Origin: Sacculina carcini | Taxonomy: Eukaryota; Arthropoda; Thecostraca; Sacculinidae | Assembly: GCA_916048095.2 (NCBI GenBank) | Contig: OU696584.1 | Span: forward strand, 8,042,944-8,106,943 | DNA length: 64,000 nt | Reading direction: 5' to 3' | Made by a program: the position numbers and the translations under genes | The notes under the pieces: generated by a model | What the model was told of the DNA's origin: nothing | Database searches by the model: none | Seen by the model: only the letters and a program-made list of their open reading frames with translations | Shown here: in pieces, positions 21,789 through 34,600 of the stretch | How positions within the stretch are numbered: position 1 is the first letter of the stretch | How the letters are laid out: each line of letters begins with the position of its first letter

Positions 21789-24482
21789 ATGAAGCTGTGT
21801 CTCTTGGCGCTAGTTCTCTGCTTACTTTTAGTTGCTACAAATTCACTACCTTCGTCGAGTAAACTTGAAAGAGAAGATGCCAGTTCTCGGATTCGTTTGA
21901 CCAAGGAAGCCTACGATGATATAGGCTCTGAGAATAATCAAGATTCTGAAAGAAACTCTGAATCGGGTTCTTTTGAAACAAAACCTCCACCTTCTGCTAG
22001 ATGGGAAACAAAACCTCCACCTTCTGCTAGATGGGAAACAAAACCTCCGCCTTCCGACAGATGGGAAACAAAACCTCCGCCTTCTGACAGATGGGAAACA
22101 AAACCTCCGCCTTCTGACAGATGGGAAACAAAACCTCCGCCTTCTGACAGATGGGAAACAAAACCTCCACCTTCTGACAGATGGGAAACGAAACCTCCTC
22201 CTTCCCAACGAGTCCAGGACGAGACGCTGGTGTCTTCTGCCGTGGCGGAAAACAGTTCAGTAAGGGTTGACGGTGAGCACACCACTCCGCCAATCTCACC
22301 ACGAGTTGCTGACATCTCCTGTGGCACTCATGTTCTAGCTGACGGCAGCTACAGTATCGAATCGCCCAACTACCCCGCCAATTATCCCAACTTTCGCGAC
22401 TGTTCTTACTCGGTGACGTCGCTCAGTGGCAACAGTATCCGTTTCTCTTGCGAGGCGTTCAATCTGGAGGCTCACAGCACTTGTCGCTGGGATTATCTCA
22501 GGGTGAACGGTTTTAAGTACTGCGGTACCAGCGGTCCGCCTACTTCGTACTCGTTCTCACATCAGGTGCATTTTCACAGCGACTACAGCGTCACTCGTTC
22601 TGGTTTCCGCTGCACCTTTACAGTGGGAGTTGCCGATCCCAATCTTGCCGCTTCGGGCACGCAGCTGACTTGCGGCGCTCGCACGCTTTCTCGCGGTTCA
22701 TTCACCATCAAGTCGATCAACCATCCGTCCAACTACGTCAACAATCACGCATGCGACTACCAGCTTTCCACGGCCACGGCAGGAGACCAGCTGGCCCTGA
22801 GCTGCTCGTCGTTCAACATCGAGAGTCACAGCAGCTGTCGATGGGACTGGCTTGCTGTGAATGGTCGCAAGTACTGCGGAACTGTGGCTCCGTCGGAAAC
22901 CTCGCAGAACAACATGGCCATCAGTTTCCGCACCGATTACTCGGTGGTGCGGTCCGGCTTCTTGTGTACAGTCACGGTTTCGGGCCCAGTGGCACCCAAT
23001 TCCGGATCGACCCTCAACTGTGGAGTCAATCAGTTGGCGCGAGGAACATACACAGTCAAGTCCATCAACCATCCGTCCAACTACATCAACAACCACGACT
23101 GCAACTACCAGTTGACGGCGACCAATTCTGCCGATTCGCTGACCATCTCGTGCACGGCATTCTCTATTGAGTATCACAGTCGATGCGTGTGGGACTGGCT
23201 GGCAGTGAATGGTCAGAAATACTGTGGCAGCAGTGGTCCGAACGCGGTCAGTGTTGGCTCGATGCAGTTGTCGTTCCATACCGACTACTCGGTGGTTCGC
23301 ACTGGTTTCTCATGCTCGGTGGTCGTGGCTCAGGTAGTCAATCCTTCACCAGGGGATACTCTCAGCTGTCGCCCGCAAACGCTGGCGCGAGGCAGCTACA
23401 CTATCCGCTCAGTCAACCATCCAGCCAACTACATCAACAACCACGACTGCAACTACCAGTTATCGGTGGCAACCACTGGCGACCGCATCAGCCTATCTTG
23501 CTCGGCGTTCAATCTCGAGTACAACTCGATATGCAGCTGGGATTGGCTGGCCGTGAATGGTGTCAAACACTGCGGCACCAACCGTCCCTCATCGACCGCC
23601 ACCAACGTGATGACCATCGCTTTTCACACCGACTACTCGGTAGTGCGCTCCGGCTTCTTGTGCACGCTGCAAGTGACCGATGGTTCTGTGACCACTCCTC
23701 CGCCCGTCTCCCCGCCCACTGGCTCGTGCACATGCGGCACTCCCAACCGTTCTTCTCGCATTGTAGGCGGAGTGGAGACCGAGGTGCGTGAGTACCCGTG
23801 GCAGGCGGGTCTCGTGCCGACCGGTGGCACGAGGACTTTCTGTGGAGGCTCGGTGATCAACAACCGGTACGTATTGTCTGCCGCCCATTGCACCATCAGT
23901 CGCAGCATCTCCAACACACAGGTTCTGCTCAAGGAGCATCAGATCGCCGTGTCCGATGGTGAGATGCGCGTCAGTTTGTCGAGTATTCTCAACCACCCAA
24001 GCTACACCTCTGCCTCGTCGTCCGGCTACGACGTATCGTTGTTGAAGCTCGCGCAGACCCTCACCTTCCCCAGCGACAACAGTCTCGCACCGGCCTGCAT
24101 TTCCTCGTCCACGTCCAACCAATATGTGGGCGTGGACGCGGTCGTGTCTGGCTGGGGCACAACCTCGTCGGGCGGCAGTCAGTCCACCGTGCTGCGCGAG
24201 GTCACCGTGCCTGTCATCTCGAACGCGCAGTGTCTCAGCTCTTACAGCAGCATCAACCCGACCATGTTGTGTGCCGGTCGAGCCAGCGGAGGTATTGACT
24301 CGTGCCAGGGGGATTCCGGAGGTCCTCTGGTCACTCTCGAGAGTTCAAAGTATACGCTGATTGGAGTGGTCTCGTGGGGACGCGGTTGCGCCCTGGCCAA
24401 TTACCCGGGCGTATACGCGAGGGTAACTGCTGTCAAGAGTTGGATATTCACCAACACGGCTGACGCCACTTACTGCACGTGA
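21789..24482 (+). CDS. Secreted four-CUB trypsin-like serine protease
   Basis: Intronless frame of 897 aa. The start is ATG 21789 because it opens a signal peptide (MKLCLLALVLCLLLVATNS). Residues about 63-141 are eight copies of the decapeptide ETKPPPSxRW. Four CUB domains follow (about 178-290, 300-410, 415-525, 535-645), each with cysteine pairs, a CxWDWLxVNGxKYCG core and a FHxDYSVxRSGFxC end. The peptidase domain starts at IVGG (I658), with triad H700 (AAHC), D748 (YDVSLL) and S843 (GDSGGPL). D837 sits at the S1-pocket position, predicting cleavage after Arg/Lys. Activation would be by cleavage at SSR/IVGG. CUB-trypsin proteases of this form occur in arthropod venom, haemolymph and gut. 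The natural substrate is unknown. The promoter has a TATA box at 21735. CUB units 2-4 are more alike than unit 1, suggesting internal duplication. Confidence 0.93.
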   Translation: MKLCLLALVLCLLLVATNSLPSSSKLEREDASSRIRLTKEAYDDIGSENNQDSERNSESGSFETKPPPSARWETKPPPSARWETKPPPSDRWETKPPPSDRWETKPPPSDRWETKPPPSDRWETKPPPSDRWETKPPPSQRVQDETLVSSAVAENSSVRVDGEHTTPPISPRVADISCGTHVLADGSYSIESPNYPANYPNFRDCSYSVTSLSGNSIRFSCEAFNLEAHSTCRWDYLRVNGFKYCGTSGPPTSYSFSHQVHFHSDYSVTRSGFRCTFTVGVADPNLAASGTQLTCGARTLSRGSFTIKSINHPSNYVNNHACDYQLSTATAGDQLALSCSSFNIESHSSCRWDWLAVNGRKYCGTVAPSETSQNNMAISFRTDYSVVRSGFLCTVTVSGPVAPNSGSTLNCGVNQLARGTYTVKSINHPSNYINNHDCNYQLTATNSADSLTISCTAFSIEYHSRCVWDWLAVNGQKYCGSSGPNAVSVGSMQLSFHTDYSVVRTGFSCSVVVAQVVNPSPGDTLSCRPQTLARGSYTIRSVNHPANYINNHDCNYQLSVATTGDRISLSCSAFNLEYNSICSWDWLAVNGVKHCGTNRPSSTATNVMTIAFHTDYSVVRSGFLCTLQVTDGSVTTPPPVSPPTGSCTCGTPNRSSRIVGGVETEVREYPWQAGLVPTGGTRTFCGGSVINNRYVLSAAHCTISRSISNTQVLLKEHQIAVSDGEMRVSLSSILNHPSYTSASSSGYDVSLLKLAQTLTFPSDNSLAPACISSSTSNQYVGVDAVVSGWGTTSSGGSQSTVLREVTVPVISNAQCLSSYSSINPTMLCAGRASGGIDSCQGDSGGPLVTLESSKYTLIGVVSWGRGCALANYPGVYARVTAVKSWIFTNTADATYCT
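21975..22211 (+). repeat. Coding 30-bp tandem repeat, eight copies
   Basis: Eight 30-bp units encode ETKPPPSxRW, with x being Ala twice, Asp five times and Gln once. DNA identity between adjacent Asp units is near complete, implying recent slippage or gene conversion. It forms a proline-rich stalk between the signal peptide region and CUB1. Confidence 0.95.
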
Positions 24483-24706
24483 TGCGACTCAATCCGGCGC
24501 ATCAGCGAACAATGCGGGCATAACAAACTGTGGCTTTTGGTGGAGGGCTGTTTGGTCCATGTGTTTTGTTTAACTTATTTTTTCTCCTTATCAACAATCT
24601 TTTCAGGACATTTCTAATTAATTTATTTATTCTGGGTCAGTCCGTGGTGATAATTTCGGTTTTCAATATACACTTGGTTTGTGCATCATTACTGTTTATA
24701 TGTACG

Positions 24707-24712
24707 ATTAAA
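24707..24712 (+). terminator. Possible ATTAAA poly(A) signal of protease gene
   Basis: ATTAAA, the commonest variant signal, about 225 bases after the stop. A second ATTAAA occurs at about 24731. No AATAAA is nearer. Confidence 0.35.
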
Positions 24713-26735
24713 TTCTAACAAAAATATTCATTAAACGATATTAATTATCTCTTATGCGTCATTAATGTCGAATTTTTGTTCACTTTGGACATTTGTTAAT
24801 TCACTGTTGCATTATATTTTCAATGATTTTTTCGGCAATTACTAATAGATATTTATTGTAATATTTTTATTTTAAAATACCAGATTTATCCCTGATAATT
24901 CTCAAGATTTTAATGGATTTATTCCTGCTCTGGACTTTTATTGACCAACAGTTGTTTTATTTCATCCTGTTTTCGTTCGTTGTGTGTGTGTATTATTTTG
25001 CAATATTTGCTGGTGTAGCTACAACCTACAAGATCGGTCTTAATTGTGTGGTATTTTTGCAATGGCATTCATTTCACCATGCATTTGCTTTTCGCAGATC
25101 ATTTCCCAATTTAGTGACGTTGGATTCTATACAAGATCAATTGGAATTAGACATTTTCAGACATACTACGATGATTATTCGGGTATTTGTTGTTATTTTC
25201 TTCACGTGAGTGTCACAGACAACATATTCCTGTAGTGCGCCATTTCTCGTCCCATCTGGTGCTCGCTAATCCGGCACACGACAACACGGAACTGGAGCAC
25301 CACGCCGCGCACACACACGCTAATCCTGCTCTCCGCTAATACACACACACACAAACGCACATACACATACAGCTGGGGTCCATAGAGGCACAAACAGATG
25401 AGCACTTAGTGAGTGACGAGGGTCAGGTGCTTTTTGGTGCGCCAAATATCACGTCTCTCAAGAGTCACGCACGAAACCGCACAATTTATTATCAGATCTC
25501 GTGAGTGAGTCAACCCTGCGCTTTCAGTGGCTGAATATTCTCTCCAAATCATGTATTGTGGCTATCATACCGCAAATCATTTTGTTTGTAATTGTAATCA
25601 CCATGGTTACGCATTGGCTTGATGTGATGTTTTGGACCTCGATTTTAACAATGATTTGACAATTAATTATTTTATGAACAAAAAACAACGTCTGCAGTAA
25701 ACGTTCGAGTGCGTTTTAACGGATCAGGATCAGTTGAATTAAAATAAATTTGTTTTACACAGTACAATAGTTGTAGAGATATTATGGTATATTTTTTTAT
25801 ACAATTTTTTTTGAGGGAGACGTATATTCAGTGTTTGTAATTTATATAAGTGTTAAGTATCGTACCACAAATGACGCAATGTTAAAATTTTTAATCCTTG
25901 ATATTAGTTAACTTTCTGTAATGTCTTCTCGTGTGCAGTGTTTTAAGCTGAGTAGGGAGGGGCATCTGAAATTTCAAATAAAATTTAAAGTTTCAATATA
26001 TATTTAATTCGGCTCATAAATCTAGTGGTGTTTGTATCTGCGATAATGTTACCAGTTGCATTTGCTCAATATGGCGGCTATATTTCTGCTCTCGAAGCCG
26101 CCTCTGACTCATTTGAAGCAGCAACATCGTGTGTTCGCCATGTGCACCGTATTGTTTCGGTATTGTCTCGTGCTGGTGACGTCATCGGTTGTGTGTCATC
26201 TCTTGATGTCTCTGTTGGCACCGGTTTTTTTCCCGACATTCAACAAGCGTAAATAATTGGCGGTCCTCGCGTCACAACCGCACGTGAATGTCAACACGTT
26301 TTTTGCTGAGTTTTTTGCGCGTGCGTGCGTGTTTTTTGTGCGGTATGATGCGTTATGGAGAAGTGGAAGTCATATATCTCCATGCATTTGACTACCAACG
26401 GCACTTTGTACGCATTTGCCGGCGAATTCCCAAGTTGCGTACGCTGAATTTTTCTAATCGGCAACTCGGATAAAATTGGGCAGGTCGTCGCCGATTGGTG
26501 GACTTTGGTTTTATCAGTGGAGCATCGACCAATCAACGGTTGGTATTGCTTTAATACCGACGACCGCCCGATGCGCGTTTACGTTGAACGCATTTTTACT
26601 TTCGCGGCGAATCTATGGGCGCTTAGTGCGAATATGGGTCACAGTCAGACAAATGCTTGTGCGTGTGTGTGTGTGTGTATGATCAACGTGGAGTCATTTA
26701 GTTGAGTGATGTACCTGACTACACATCAACTGAAC
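24713..26735. other. Intergenic / upstream region of ZP gene, no gene seen
   Basis: AT-rich to about 25200, then a short CA-rich stretch (25305-25375). The 26150-26700 part has a TGACGTCA palindrome (26177), GATTGG and CCAAT motifs (about 26493-26532) and a TG run, and may act as the ZP-gene promoter. Short frames at 26025-26256 are open on overlapping phases but show no codon or splice support. Confidence 0.4.
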
Positions 26736-27744
26736 ATGAAGTCCGCACGTGTACTATCTCTCATGGTGAGTGACTTCATCAATCAATCTTCTTTGTTCAT
26801 TTTTTCACTCCTAATTTTTCTTCCGGCAAACATTCATGAAGTGTGTAATTGTTTGTTTAACGAGGTAGATTATTAACGCAGTATTTGTGAAGAGTCTTGT
26901 TGCTGTCATTGGTCGAAGATATCATCAGTTTTGTGCTCTTTTTATCATTTATTTGTCGTTTAATTTACTTCATTAATCCACTACGCCAACGTGGCTAAAA
27001 TAAACAGACATTGAATGCACAGCATACAAGATCACACACAAACACACACACACACACACACACACTCATTGATAAACACAATGTCATTGATATATAGACT
27101 GCTTTGTAGTTTCGGATAATATTATAGGTTTATTTTGAGCTAGTGGACGGTTTGTTTTCTTGTGAATTTTGTTTGTGTTATAATGCGTCAAGCAGGGTTT
27201 GTATCGCATATATTAGGCCTCACACAGCTGTTCTCTTTACAACATACATATATTGACAAATTATTGCTTCGTGTGTGTACAAGAGCTACCCGTATTTTTC
27301 ATATGGGGATGCCGAGGTAAATAATCCTTCACTTTATCAGCTTTTGGGCGCTTCATGAGTACATTGGGTGACTGCAGAGTGGTAATAGTTCTTGCACTCT
27401 TCCCGTACTACTGAAATTGTCTGTACTTAATTTGTAAATAATATTGATAATAATAATCCAAGAAAAATCACAATTATGTTCAACTAAACTGGTTTCATAA
27501 TAATTTTAGTGAGGTATTTTTAATGGTAAAATAATTTTGACGCACCGCCGCGCTCATCAATGGGTTGAGCTCGTGCGGAACTGCTAGTGATCGTAACTGC
27601 TCAAAAACAACAACAACCATCTCCATCTCCATCACTAAATCTCGCCACTCAACTCGACCCACATCATCACGCCAAAGATCAAATCAACACACTCACACAC
27701 ACGCCCTGGGCGCTACCTGTCAAGCTGCTTGCGCGTGCGTCGCT

Positions 27745-27785
<41 letters not shown>

Positions 27786-27899
27786 GTTTGCTCCAACTGT
27801 TCACCTGCATTGTGGCCAGTGTTCAATATTAGCACTGAGCCATTGCACTGACCTGGTCTTCAGCGGTTTTTATCGTCGCCTCGTGTGTGTGTGTGTGTT

Positions 27900-27970
<71 letters not shown>

Positions 27971-29218
27971 CAGCACATCCTGATTACCCGATCAGATTGG
28001 CACAGTGCTGTGTCGTCTATTTCACATCCAATGTATACACAATTTCACCACTACATCATTCAATTTGTATATATATATATATATGTGTATTATACAAGTA
28101 AGAGTGCTGTTTTGCTGGGCGTTTTGTTGCTCATTTCGTTTGCGAAGCAATTAGCTAATTTTGGCTCGAGTGTTTCTTCGTCGTCGCTGTCTATTTGCCG
28201 AGACAAACACCGGGCAGTTGGGAGAAGAAGCGGCGCAGCATGCCGGTTGTCTCGTGCGGAGGAGTTAGTTGAGGAGAGGTGGAGTGCAGGGCGGCGGCCG
28301 TGTAGTTCCACAACTGTCCCGCCGTCTGCTCTATACGCTCCAGGTTGTCGTAGAACGTGAATACCAACAGCACACACAGCAGAGGAATGAGACGCCTCAC
28401 GAGGCCAGGATTTCTGGGTGCTGGTGTCTTGTTTTGCGTGAGTTCTGTGTTCTTGCGATTATCGACTGTCGCGGTTGGGGAAGGACGGTACGATGGTTCA
28501 GTGATGCCGACTGCACCCGCTTTCTCCTCCTCCACGGCACTGCTCAACAAATAGCCCAACACACCGCCGCGACAATGTCACCCGTCATCAACCATTGCAA
28601 TGAAGGGAACCATCATGTTACACCCCATGTCAGTTTGGTCTCGGCTCTTCAGTCCTGGCTCCCTTACCTTCCTATGTTAGGTTAACAAAGGTTAGGTTAG
28701 TTAGGCTATGTTGGCTAAGTTTGTTAGGGAAGTGAGTCAGAGAGCCAGGACTGAAACGGGGCCAAAACTGGCCTGGAGCTCAATATCATTAGCTCCTGCA
28801 ATGAAACGAAGACACTGTATCCGCTCGGGAGGAAGATTGCAGACCGCAATAACAGCCACTACTCGTCAAGCCATTAATTGTAAGAGAGAGAGAGAGGAAG
28901 GAGCTCAACTGAGAAACAAAGAGAAGATACTTGACAGGCAATGCGGAGAAACAGACTCAGTGATGTACAGTGAAGACCAGTAGTGTAAGCACCAGGAATG
29001 ACATGATCAAGCATCAACTAATCCTATATAAATATATATGTGTGTATCTCACTGGGTTGTATCTCGGGTGTGTGTGTATGAGTGTTGATATTGTATTTCC
29101 GTATGTGTGTACAGTCCTAATCAGTCGTTGATTTGGCCGCGTTTCTTTCACCAGCATTTCGGCGGAATATATACACTTTGATTGCAGCGATGTAATTGTC
29201 GGTATTCACCGCGCCGTG

Positions 29219-29262
<44 letters not shown>

Positions 29263-29430
29263 CTCACCTTTTGATCATTGGTTTCTGTTGAAGATATTTC
29301 TGAATGTTGAGCGGCATCTGAACACACAGCATCAGTATACATTTATCAAAACGGCGTCATTTCGCTCATCTTACTGGTGTTTCTGCGTCTATCTCTCTAT
29401 CTCTCTCTCTGTGTGTGTGTGTGTGTGTGT

Positions 29431-29464
<34 letters not shown>

Positions 29465-31537
29465 TTCAGTGGCTTCCAACCTGTGGTACATGTACTACTA
29501 GTGGTACGCGAGGGCCTTCCAAAAACATTTTCTGGGTCATGAACAATTTTCCTTTTCATTTTTATTTAAAAAAATGTGTCTAGTGTTCATCACAAGATAA
29601 TCTAGCAACAATTTGTGCAAATGTTACCAGATGCCACACACCTAACCCCAGCCACTCACTGCTAAATTAAAATTCAGTGTTGTTCTACTTGTATAATTAC
29701 GTAGAGTAAGCGATATATCTGCTCGAACTGAGTTTCTCCCTGGAACCAGGCGGTGACTGTACGGAACCTGCAAGTGTGGTACTCGATGGTACAAAAGAGG
29801 TGGGGAACGACTGGTATAGTGTGGAGATAGTGGATGTTGACTTACATGTGGGCCGCTCATTGTACTGTGTTTCCTGGCCAGCGGGGACAGAACGCTCCTC
29901 TCACGCACGCGCTCGCTCCAGTTATATCTGAGTGGCTGAACGTAACTATCCTTGTGTCTGATGGCTGGCGTGCTGCTGACTCGCTGCTTTTTCTCGGGAT
30001 ATATGTCTAATTCGAGACAAAATCACAATAAAAAACAACAACAACACAATTTCAACAAGCTGTTCAGCCATTGTGGTTATTCATGCGTGTATATGGATTT
30101 GGTGAATTTGACAGTGCATACTGACACGTGGGGTAAAGTCGCGGATCGTTGCTGCTCATTCTACGCTTTATGTTGGATTTGTCGATGACACCTTTTGCAT
30201 GCGAATTGTTCTGCTGTTGAGGTGTCGTATTATCGGCCATCTGCAATTAAATTAACATCAATTTACAACAAGATTAAGTCTAGAAGTGAAATATATATAT
30301 TATGTTTAGAAATCATATGTTAACTGGTTACGAAAGCTACGAACGATTAACACAAAATGCCTTGTGTAGTTTGAATATTAATTTAAACTTACCTTTTACT
30401 CTCTGTGTATATGCACCGTATTTTTTTTAAACACTCTACACTGGGCACAACATTTTGACACAACAATTTTTCAATAAACTCGTTTCAGATCCTTCTAAAA
30501 TCGCGAAATCGTAGTCGTAAATATACAATTATCCTCTAACGAATGTATATAAAAAATTTCTTCAAAAATTTGCCTAATTTCTTGACGATCTAACGCACCC
30601 GCAATTTATTCAGGAGCACTTCCTTGTTTTTTTAAATCATTTGTATTTGTTGCTCAAGAAACTGAAATGATGTTTTATTGTTATTTACGTTATATCCACG
30701 TTATTTATTGTAATAATACAGCGAAGATTACTTGAGTGTTTCCTATCTCATTGTTCTCATGAGAAATCACCCGCCTTTCTACCTTCATTCACGCGTATGA
30801 ATTGAATTCCATAGCTGACATTTTTTCTAGATTGGACGGCGTCACGTATGGGTGTGTATGTTTATGCATCTGTGTATGTTTATGTAGGTGTGTGTGTATG
30901 TGTGTGTGTGTGTCACGACATGGGAGTACATCTTGACTCTGAGGCAGAATGAATCAACTATAATCCGGCTGTTTCGATTGACAGAGTCGGTGTAATGCGA
31001 TTAAACATACACGCACACACACACACACACATACACACACACATACACACACACTCACACGCACCATCACCAATGTCCACAGCAAATGTTCGACAAAAAT
31101 AGCTCCATCCCAACTAGATTTACGTGGTCTATATATTAGACTGAAAAATAGGCGAATGATATTCTTTTTATAGATTTTTAATACAAAACAAAAAGATATT
31201 CAAGAACTAAACCTTGTTCTCAATATCAAGCATGTATGAGTATGTTTAGAATGATCACTTTCAAGTCTAGTAAACTTAAAATGATTTGAGGTAAATTTAA
31301 GGTCACCTTACTTGAGCCAATTCCCTAATGATACACTCAATTATGAATTATTTATATTTTATAATGCAATACTTGAAGTGTTTGTATATTTTTGCACGTG
31401 CTTGAATGATATTATCACATTTGATAGTACAATGTCGGCAACGCTTTGATCATGCGCGGAATTTGTCAATATGGAGCGTGTGGTCTCTGATGCGACATTT
31501 TCGGCGCGCGAATTGTCGCCACAATTGTCACGCCTCG

Positions 31538-31611
<74 letters not shown>

Positions 31612-34600
31612 GCATGAGTGCTGTGAATGTATGTACTCCAGCGTTGTTTTTGCCTCGATTCTCTGATATATGTGTTTGATTACGAGGACTAGGGGAAATA
31701 TGTACTTTCTCATACACACACACATACAAACACACACACTTGCATGGCGTTAGATATGATCGTATGCACTGCTGATAAGGACATTTTATGAATTTTCAAA
31801 CTAATACTGTTTTATATTGATATTGTGTATATATATGCGATGTATATAGTTTATTATGTATTGTGAATTGGAGCAGCGCTCCATACTAACAGTCTGACAG
31901 CGCCAATACATGTTTCTTTTTCTTTCACACACACACATACATACAAACACACATACATACACACACACACATACACACACACTTATACTCAAGCTAGGCA
32001 CATTTGGTGTCGTGTGCGTGTATATGTGAGAGAGAGTGTGTGTGTTTGAGTGTGTGTGTGTGTGTGAGTGTGTGTGTTTGAGTGTATGAGAGAGAGTGTG
32101 TGAGTGTAAGGTAGAGTTTGAGCACGGATGACGCAAGACAAATGACCTGAACACAGGTGAAATAATCTGTTGAATGTTCCGTGTCGTGAAATATTTGTGT
32201 TTACTTGTGTATACACTAATTTGACATCTATACAAAGTGAATATATATTTATATATACATCATCATACATATTTATATATCTCTGTGTGTGTGTGTTTAT
32301 GTGTGTGTTTATGTATGATTGTGTGTGTGTGTGCGTGTATTCATGTGTGTATGTGTGTGTGTGTGTGATTGTATGCGTGTATGATTGTGTGTGTGTGTGT
32401 GTGTGTGTTTGTGTATGATTGTCTGTGTATGTGTATCATTGTGTGTGTGTGTGTGTGTGTATGATTGTGTGTGTGTGTGTATCATTGTGTGTGTGTATAT
32501 TAGTGTGTGTGTTTGTGTTTCGTAGCGCCCTAGAGACCCTTAGTCCGGCAGCCAAAGCGATGATTTTTGTTTAACCTTGCAGTAGAGGTCCCATGAAGGG
32601 TTTCGATGGATTTGGTACCCCCAGACATTGTGGAATCTAAAATCAGAGGGTGCCAAGCTGGCAACTTTGGGCGTTTTCTGAAAATCGTTGATTTTTATGG
32701 TGCCCGGTACCCCTCCTTTTTCGCGATATGCGAAAAACTAAAATATTCATATCTTCACCAATATAGCTGATATAAATACAATTTTGGCATCAAATTGTAT
32801 GTTTTCAGACATGAGGAATCCAATGAACACATTATTGTCATGATCTGAAATAGTCTGCATAGCCAAACATCATCATTCTACCCCAAAACACCAAATAAAA
32901 ACATAATTTTTATCTGAATCAAATATTTGATCTGATTTATGATGCATTTAACTGAAAATCAGTACAATAGGGATGCCAGACATTATATGAACATCAGAAA
33001 TGTTGGTGACAAACATCATAGAGACTGTATAAAGGATCTAAAAAATATTCAACAATATCTAAAGTCTAAGAAGCTTTGTTTCCATCATCGTCGTCATCAT
33101 CATTTTCGACAACTACTTTAGTGTGCTCATTGCAGCAATCCAATCCACCTTCACAACTGCAAAATATTGTACATGGAAGCAGGCATCTGATGAAAGCAAG
33201 ACAACAAAACTCTGGGTAGATAACCTGCTCAAACCTGTCCTGCTGATGATGTTGTTTTGTCGAGGTGAGAAGGAAGCATATTGGGCACTTCTTCACGTAT
33301 GCTGTAGAACACATGATTCCCTACTTTTTTTTCTGCGCGCCACCCAAATTATGCCCACTATGGGCTATATTACCTTCGCTCACTTACAGCAATGCAACCA
33401 GACCTCTTGGAGAGATTCATGAAATGAGAGCATGTCACCCGTCATACACCAGGTGTATGGAACCGAATGTGGACGGACATGATGATCGAGACAACGTTCA
33501 TGCGGTATGGAAAAGGACCCAATGGTATTATTGGCATCACACTCAAACCAAACACGATGAAGACCTGGGCCTTAAGTCTCCATACTTGTAGTGTACTAGC
33601 CAAAGACGTCTGTGATATGACCTCACATGACCAACATCAGCACCTTCACAAGGAAGAGATGAAAGCTCGGATGGCATCAGATGCTGTGGACCGCAAGAAG
33701 ATCAGAGAGAAATTACAAGGTTATATTGATCCACTTGATCCATCCTCACACTCACATGGTGATCTTGTCCACGTTGTGAGCGGTAGAATAACAACTGACC
33801 CAACAGTGAACGTTCATGAATCAGTATCAATAGGAACGGAGATGATGAAGCAATATGAAAAGCACATGGCCTGACGGTTTCCATGATACGCTTCCCAAGA
33901 AAGTGCATACACTAGCAATCACCAAGAAGCACATCCAAGTTGGCAAAACGAAGGTACATGACACCAATTTCATATATTCACGCATCATTGGTCTGCATGC
34001 TTCTGGTCGAGAGATGAACCTAAATGAGGTTCTGATGTATGAACTGTTATCGATTTCTACTTGGATGTTCACCGAAAATGGCGAGATCAGATTAGCAAAA
34101 AATAAATCAACACTCAAAAACATGCTGAAAGTTGAGATAACTGGACGATCTGCACCCAAAGCGAACATTGTGATCATTGATGGCTCAGCTGTATTGTGGG
34201 TGATTTATATGTGATGATTCACTGGCCAACACAAGGAACAGTCTGAGACTTTATTGACAATGTTGTATCATACGTAACAACCAAGATGAAAGAGGCTGAC
34301 GTGTACCTGATATTTGACCGATACGAAACGTACAGCACCAATGGAGTCACTCGTACTGCAAGAGGGAAGGAGGCAAGCAGACACCACCAGTTGTCGCTGT
34401 CAACACAACTGCCTTCTCAGAAAGTGGTGCTGACAGTATCATACAATAAAGTACAGCTCATTGCTCTGATTGTAGACGCACTACAGACACAGAAAGACCG
34501 CATAGGATTGACCAATCACAAACTAGTTGTCACAGGGCCAGATCCAGTACCGGTAGAAATAAGCCATGGCATGACCATCCATCGAGCAGATCTGAGCTAC

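Noticed and set aside
22670-24122. Long alternate frames within the protease gene
   Set aside because: Shadows of the GC-rich protease reading frame; they lack motifs and the main frame has all catalytic residues.
26025-26256. Two overlapping open frames near 26.0-26.3 kb
   Set aside because: Two frames are open at once, neither has a strong start context, splice signal or recognisable motif. The sequence looks more like an upstream regulatory region.
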